DNA of 64,000 bases from NCBI GenBank assembly GCA_965222765.1, contig CBDCVG010000062.1:1-64000 (forward strand), given 5' to 3'. How positions within the stretch are numbered: position 1 is the stretch's first letter; every line of letters begins with the position of its first letter. The position numbers and the translations under genes are program-made. Of the stretch, positions 60,977 to 64,000 are shown piece after piece. The notes below the pieces were generated by a model. That model was not told the DNA's origin. It saw only the letters and a list, made by a program, of their open reading frames with translations, and searched no databases. This DNA is from Caldora sp965222765. Its GTDB lineage: Bacteria; Cyanobacteriota; Cyanobacteriia; Cyanobacteriales; Coleofasciculaceae.

Positions 60977-61672
60977 ATGAATAATTCTCGTCTAATTAAA
61001 ATTAGTAAATATCTCAGTAAACATCTGCGGCATCAGCCTGAGCGGATTGGCATTAAACTTGCTCCTGGTGGTTGGGTTAGTATTGATGAATTTCTGAGGG
61101 CGTGTAAAAAGCACTCTTATCAGATCAATCGGACTGAATTGGAGGAAGTAGTTGCCAACAACGACAAGAAACGCTTTTCCTTTGATTCGACAGGTACTCT
61201 AATTCGTGCTAACCAAGGACATAGTGTCGAAGTTGATTTGCAACTAGAACCTGTTATTCCGCCAAAAGTGCTCTACCACGGTACAGGACACCGAGCAGTT
61301 GAAGCAATTTTACAACAAGGTTTGCGTAAGATGTCACGGCATCACGTTCATCTATCCAGTGAAATGATAACAGCTCGAAAAGTAGGGGCACGGCATGGTC
61401 GTCCAGTAATCTTTATTGTAGATGCAGCAGAAATGCAAAAGGAAGGTTATACCTTTTACTGTTCCGATAATGGGGTGTGGTTGGTAGATAATGTTCCACC
61501 AAAATATCTTCACCAAACTGAAATAGAAGGCAGGAGGCAGGAGGCAGAACCCACCCCTAACCCCTCCAAGGAGGGGAACAGGAGGCAGGAGGTAGAAGGA
61601 TTTCATCACAAACAACAAACAACAAACAACAAACAACAAATAACAAATAACTTTATCCTTGATCGATTATGA
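60977..61672 (+). CDS. kptA: RNA 2'-phosphotransferase (KptA/Tpt1)
   Basis: A 231-aa enzyme. The Tpt1 signature is complete: KYLSKHLRHQPERIGI, IRANQGHSVEVDLQLEP, LYHGTGHRAVEAILQQGL and HHVHLSSE, then GRPVIFIVDA. It removes a 2'-phosphate by transfer to NAD+, giving ADP-ribose 1',2'-cyclic phosphate; in bacteria the role is unclear and may be RNA repair or ADP-ribosylation. The last 48 residues (GRRQEAE, PTPNPSKEGN, KQQTTNNKQQ) are translated from three repeat families. The stop overlaps the next gene's start (ATGA). Confidence 0.95.
   Translation: MNNSRLIKISKYLSKHLRHQPERIGIKLAPGGWVSIDEFLRACKKHSYQINRTELEEVVANNDKKRFSFDSTGTLIRANQGHSVEVDLQLEPVIPPKVLYHGTGHRAVEAILQQGLRKMSRHHVHLSSEMITARKVGARHGRPVIFIVDAAEMQKEGYTFYCSDNGVWLVDNVPPKYLHQTEIEGRRQEAEPTPNPSKEGNRRQEVEGFHHKQQTTNNKQQITNNFILDRL
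61526..61652. repeat. Three repeat families in tandem at the 3' end of kptA
   Basis: GGCAGGA heptamers (61529-61550), then CCCCTAACCCCTCCAAGGAG with GGG (61553-61577), then GGCAGGA again and AACAAAC heptamers (61609-61650). All are read in frame in the kptA tail. Confidence 0.92.
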
Positions 61673-62874
61673 GTTCAGGATACTTTCGTAACCAGAATAA
61701 TAATTCAGCTAGCAATCAGCAAGGTCGAGGTTTACTAGGAGCTGGTTGGCGGCCGTTTACTCGACAATTAGATTGGGACTTTTTATGGCATTTAGTTACA
61801 AATGATACCTGGGAGCTGACTCAAAAAACTCTTGATTTTGCTAGTGATTTAGGAGATGTTCTAGGACGCCGTGATTACGCCTGGTGGGCAAATATATTAA
61901 GTGTATTTTCAGAAAATACACGTTATGAGTTAGACGAATTTTGGGACTATATTACCCCGAAAAATCCCGCACCGAATTATCTCGATCGCAAAGTTTTGAT
62001 GGTTGATACTCCTGTAAAGAGACTAGTCAGCCGCGATAGTATTCCTATTGATTATGTACTCAACCGCTTGCAGGAGATAACTGTTTTTAAGATTCTCGAT
62101 TTATTAGGTAAGCCAGAACTGATTACTCAGGAATACGATGACCGCAATTTTTATTTACCTATCCATCGGTTTGTGAATTGGGAGCGATTGGAAGTCATGG
62201 GTACTGTTTTTGCCTATTGGCCTAAACAGGAAGTTTGGCTACAAATAAATACTCTTAACGAAGGGCGGCGAAAGTACAGTCTAATTGCTAAAGAATTAGA
62301 TTCACTGGTAAATAAAGCTACTTACGGTTTGGCAGTAATGCTCAGTGGTTATCAAAGCCGTGTGGGACAGATTCACAGTCAGTTTCCTATTCGGACATTT
62401 CCTCATGATATTCAAAGCTTTACTGATGCTGTACAGCAAGCAGTTTTTGACCAAAATCGGCTGGCTGTACTGGTAAGTGGTAAACCTGGAACTGGTAAAA
62501 CTGCTTGGACACAAGCCGTAGCGAAGGAAATTATGGCTCCTCTAGGGTATGTAATTTTTATTCTAGATCATGATGGAGTGGAAAATTTTGTACCACCTAG
62601 TTACTTAGAGCGAATTTGTTTGATTATTAATGAAGCTGACAATTTAGCTCAGGATAGAGCTAGTTTAGTGGCTCAAGGCAATAGCAAAACGGAACATATT
62701 CTGAGTTTGTTAGATGGTACTTTGTATCAGAGTGTAATTGATGAGGCGGGAATTCAAATGCAACAGAAGTTAGTTGTGTTGATGACTTGTAATACAACAG
62801 AAAGATTAGACCCGGCAGTTTTACGTCAAGGGCGGGTTGATTTCAGCTATGAATTTACTCAGCAATTTGTTTAA
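61669..62874 (+). CDS. AAA-family ATPase coupled to kptA
   Basis: A 401-aa protein. The N-terminal 250 residues (GWRPFTRQLDWDFLWHLVTN, YYWP-like) are not recognised. The ATPase domain has Walker A SGKPGTGKTAW at about 266-276, Walker B ICLIINEADNL, sensor 1 LVVLMTCNTTERLDP and the arginine finger region RQGRVDFSYEF. Sensor and arginine motifs are like those of BCS1/FtsH-group AAA proteins. Its start overlaps the kptA stop by 4 bases, so the two are co-translated; function in RNA metabolism is inferred. Confidence 0.85.
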   Translation: MSSGYFRNQNNNSASNQQGRGLLGAGWRPFTRQLDWDFLWHLVTNDTWELTQKTLDFASDLGDVLGRRDYAWWANILSVFSENTRYELDEFWDYITPKNPAPNYLDRKVLMVDTPVKRLVSRDSIPIDYVLNRLQEITVFKILDLLGKPELITQEYDDRNFYLPIHRFVNWERLEVMGTVFAYWPKQEVWLQINTLNEGRRKYSLIAKELDSLVNKATYGLAVMLSGYQSRVGQIHSQFPIRTFPHDIQSFTDAVQQAVFDQNRLAVLVSGKPGTGKTAWTQAVAKEIMAPLGYVIFILDHDGVENFVPPSYLERICLIINEADNLAQDRASLVAQGNSKTEHILSLLDGTLYQSVIDEAGIQMQQKLVVLMTCNTTERLDPAVLRQGRVDFSYEFTQQFV

Positions 62875-63040
62875 GTCGTGTTTAACTGAGATCTTGTACC
62901 ATGACCTTAAATATCTCAGGATTGAGGTTTGAGATTTTAGGTTTTAGGTTAATGGTTGCTCAAAAAGAAGTAAATTGGAGTTATTACCCAAAACATCCAA
63001 TTAATTAGGGTTGAAACTGGGAAATTCTTAAAAATTCTCT

Positions 63041-63074
63041 TACCTAACACCTAACACCTAACACCTAATACCTA
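63041..63074. repeat. Heptamer tandem repeat CCTAACA
   Basis: Four to five units of ACCTAACACCTAAC before the lumenal pentapeptide gene. Confidence 0.85.
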
Positions 63075-63093
63075 TTCTAGCTGGACAATTCCT

Positions 63094-63591
63094 ATGTTCT
63101 TTCGGCTACTAGCTGCCTTTCTCTTGGCATTCATTTTCTGGTACTGCCCCTTACCAGCACAAGCACAAACTGGTTATTACCCTCCTCCCTTGTCCTACAC
63201 TAATGCAGAACTTAGGGCAAAGGACTTCTCAGGGCAAAACTTACAAGCTGCTGAATTTGCTAATGCTAATTTGGAACTGACTAACTTTGCCGATGCCGAC
63301 TTACGGGGAGCAGTCTTTAGCGGTTCTGTAATGACTCAGGCAAATTTGCATGGCGCAGATTTCAGCTACGGGATGACAGATCAAGTAAACTTCACTGGTG
63401 CTGATTTGACTGATGCTGTATTTGTAGAAGTAATTATGCTGGGTTCTATTTTTGATGATGCTGATATCAGTGGTGCTGACTTCAGTTACGCTTTCTTGGA
63501 TGGTGCTCAAGTTAAAAAACTCTGTGTTACAGCAACTGGTGTGAATCCAAAAACTGGGGTTGCGACTCGCGATTCTTTGGGTTGTAGGTGA
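63094..63591 (+). CDS. Exported pentapeptide-repeat protein
   Basis: A 165-aa protein with a signal peptide (LLAAFLLAFIFWYCPLPAQA) cut after AQA. About 17 pentapeptides follow (LRAKDFSGQNLQAAEFANAN and others), and two Cys near the end (KKLCVTATG, DSLGCR) form a likely disulfide. The arrangement matches the thylakoid-lumen pentapeptide proteins of plants (TL15/TL17-like) and their cyanobacterial relatives. Confidence 0.9.
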   Translation: MFFRLLAAFLLAFIFWYCPLPAQAQTGYYPPPLSYTNAELRAKDFSGQNLQAAEFANANLELTNFADADLRGAVFSGSVMTQANLHGADFSYGMTDQVNFTGADLTDAVFVEVIMLGSIFDDADISGADFSYAFLDGAQVKKLCVTATGVNPKTGVATRDSLGCR

Positions 63592-63642
63592 AATGGAATA
63601 CTGTAATCATTTTTAAAAGCAATACAGTACTCTTGAGAAAAA

Positions 63643-63674
63643 AGGCAGAAGGCAGGAGGCAGGAGGCAGAAGGC
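63643..63674. repeat. Heptamer tandem repeat GGCAGGA
   Basis: About four units. Same family as 19151 (complement), 57804 and 61529. Confidence 0.85.
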
Positions 63675-63843
63675 TCTAAGGGAAGCTGACTTGTTTCTCT
63701 CCTTCTTTTTGGGGCGGAATTCCCTAAACATGCTCATTACTTCAACATCCTTTCTCAATAGACTTGATAAGGCAAACCCTAGTGCAGCGCAGCGGAAATA
63801 AACCACCAGTTTGAGTCGATAGAATCCTTATTATATAAGCGTT

Positions 63844-63874
63844 CTTAATTCTTAATTCCGCGCAGCGGTACTAG
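63844..63874 (-). repeat. Dispersed repeat CTAGTACCGCTGCGCGGAAT, copy 2
   Basis: Inverted relative to copy 1 at 42224-42252; the two share the CTAGTACCGCTGCGCGGAAT core and TTAAGAATTA beyond it. It abuts the IS end at 63877. Confidence 0.75.
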
Positions 63875-63876
63875 TT

Positions 63877-64000
63877 AGGGTTTGCTGCATAAGTGTGGAA
63901 GCCATGCGGTGACGAGGCTTTCAATCCTATGGCAAGCCAAACAAGTCCAAGGAAATTGCATCGATGGGCTCAATTTCACAGGCACCAACTTGGGAAATTT
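63877..64000 (+). mobile_element. IS end, copy 3, running out of the window
   Basis: Begins AGGGTTTGCTGCATAAGTGT and continues GGAAGCCATGCGG. It is oriented away from the inner genes, with CAAGGAAATTGCATCGATGG farther in, matching 12690-12803. The transposase would lie beyond 64000. Confidence 0.5.

Larger units (their letters stand above)
63592..64000. other. Right-edge repeat and IS region
   Basis: GGCAGGA heptamers at 63643-63674, a CAGCGCAGCGGAAATAA repeat at 63783-63810, the inverted repeat at 63844-63874 and the IS end from 63877. No gene is called; the frame at 63507-63806 minus is an artefact. Confidence 0.6.

Noticed and set aside
63507..63806. 99-codon minus-strand frame
   Set aside because: It overlaps the pentapeptide gene and the GGCAGGA array and contains the SRAFCLLPPAFCLF pattern that is translated repeat.

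Overview
The window looks like chromosome from a large-genome, probably filamentous cyanobacterium. The evidence is a magnesium-protoporphyrin IX methyltransferase (ChlM), a ChlH/BchH-type magnesium chelatase subunit, an NTRC (NADPH-thioredoxin reductase/thioredoxin fusion), a Tic22-family protein, an NrtS-like small protein, a CHAT/DUF928/CHASE2 gene set, five pentapeptide-repeat proteins, many HIP1 octamers (GCGATCGC), and a great many heptamer/octamer tandem repeats of the STRR type known from filamentous cyanobacteria. The genus cannot be fixed from sequence alone; the repeat content would suit Moorena- or Coleofasciculus-like organisms (inference).

Layout. 1-5 kb: an orphan NrtA-type lipoprotein, a small toxin-antitoxin island (MazE-like antitoxin with a toxin stub, then a YoeB pair) bracketed by a 56-bp direct repeat, and NTRC. 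5-15 kb: a methyltransferase, then a type IV pilin followed by a SPINDLY/OGT-type glycosyltransferase (frameshifted near its start), a GT4 glycosyltransferase, an FkbM methyltransferase, IS debris and another GT4 enzyme; this could be a pilin- or surface-glycan locus. 15-21 kb: housekeeping genes (reductase, hydrolase, ACT protein, GNAT, tRNA-Pro, Tic22, PrmC). 21-28 kb: co-directional CHAT protease-like/TPR protein, DUF928 protein and CHASE2 hybrid histidine kinase. 28-46 kb: chlM, pentapeptide proteins, an ABC exporter, DUF4332, TetR, periplasmic binding protein, M48 protease, DUF4351 protein, DUF1537 kinase, methyltransferase, NrtS-like protein and NadD. 46-51 kb: an HpnP-like hopanoid methylase, then an accessory patch with a tnpB tail, an IS200/IS605 element (TnpB intact, TnpA internally deleted), a three-copy CRISPR-like relic, a MazEF pair and an AAA ATPase fragment. 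51-55 kb: a ChlH/BchH-like gene broken by two frameshifts, one lying in a repeat tract. 55-64 kb: a sensor kinase, NAD(P)HX repair enzyme, SPOR-like protein, a KptA/AAA-ATPase pair, a lumenal or periplasmic pentapeptide protein, and the start of what may be another IS at the right edge.

The most striking feature is the behaviour of the short tandem repeats. Period-7 and period-8 tracts lie between genes and also inside genes, where they are translated in frame: as loops in the ATPase and receiver domains of the CHASE2 kinase, inside the CHAT protein, in ChlH, and as C-terminal tails of KptA, the NrtA-like protein and a pentapeptide protein. They also form or abut start codons (nadD, the FkbM gene). 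Other dispersed palindromes do the same (CHASE2 domain, signal region of the SPOR-like protein). A stop-free period-7 or period-8 unit is open in every frame, which may explain why such insertions survive in coding sequence.
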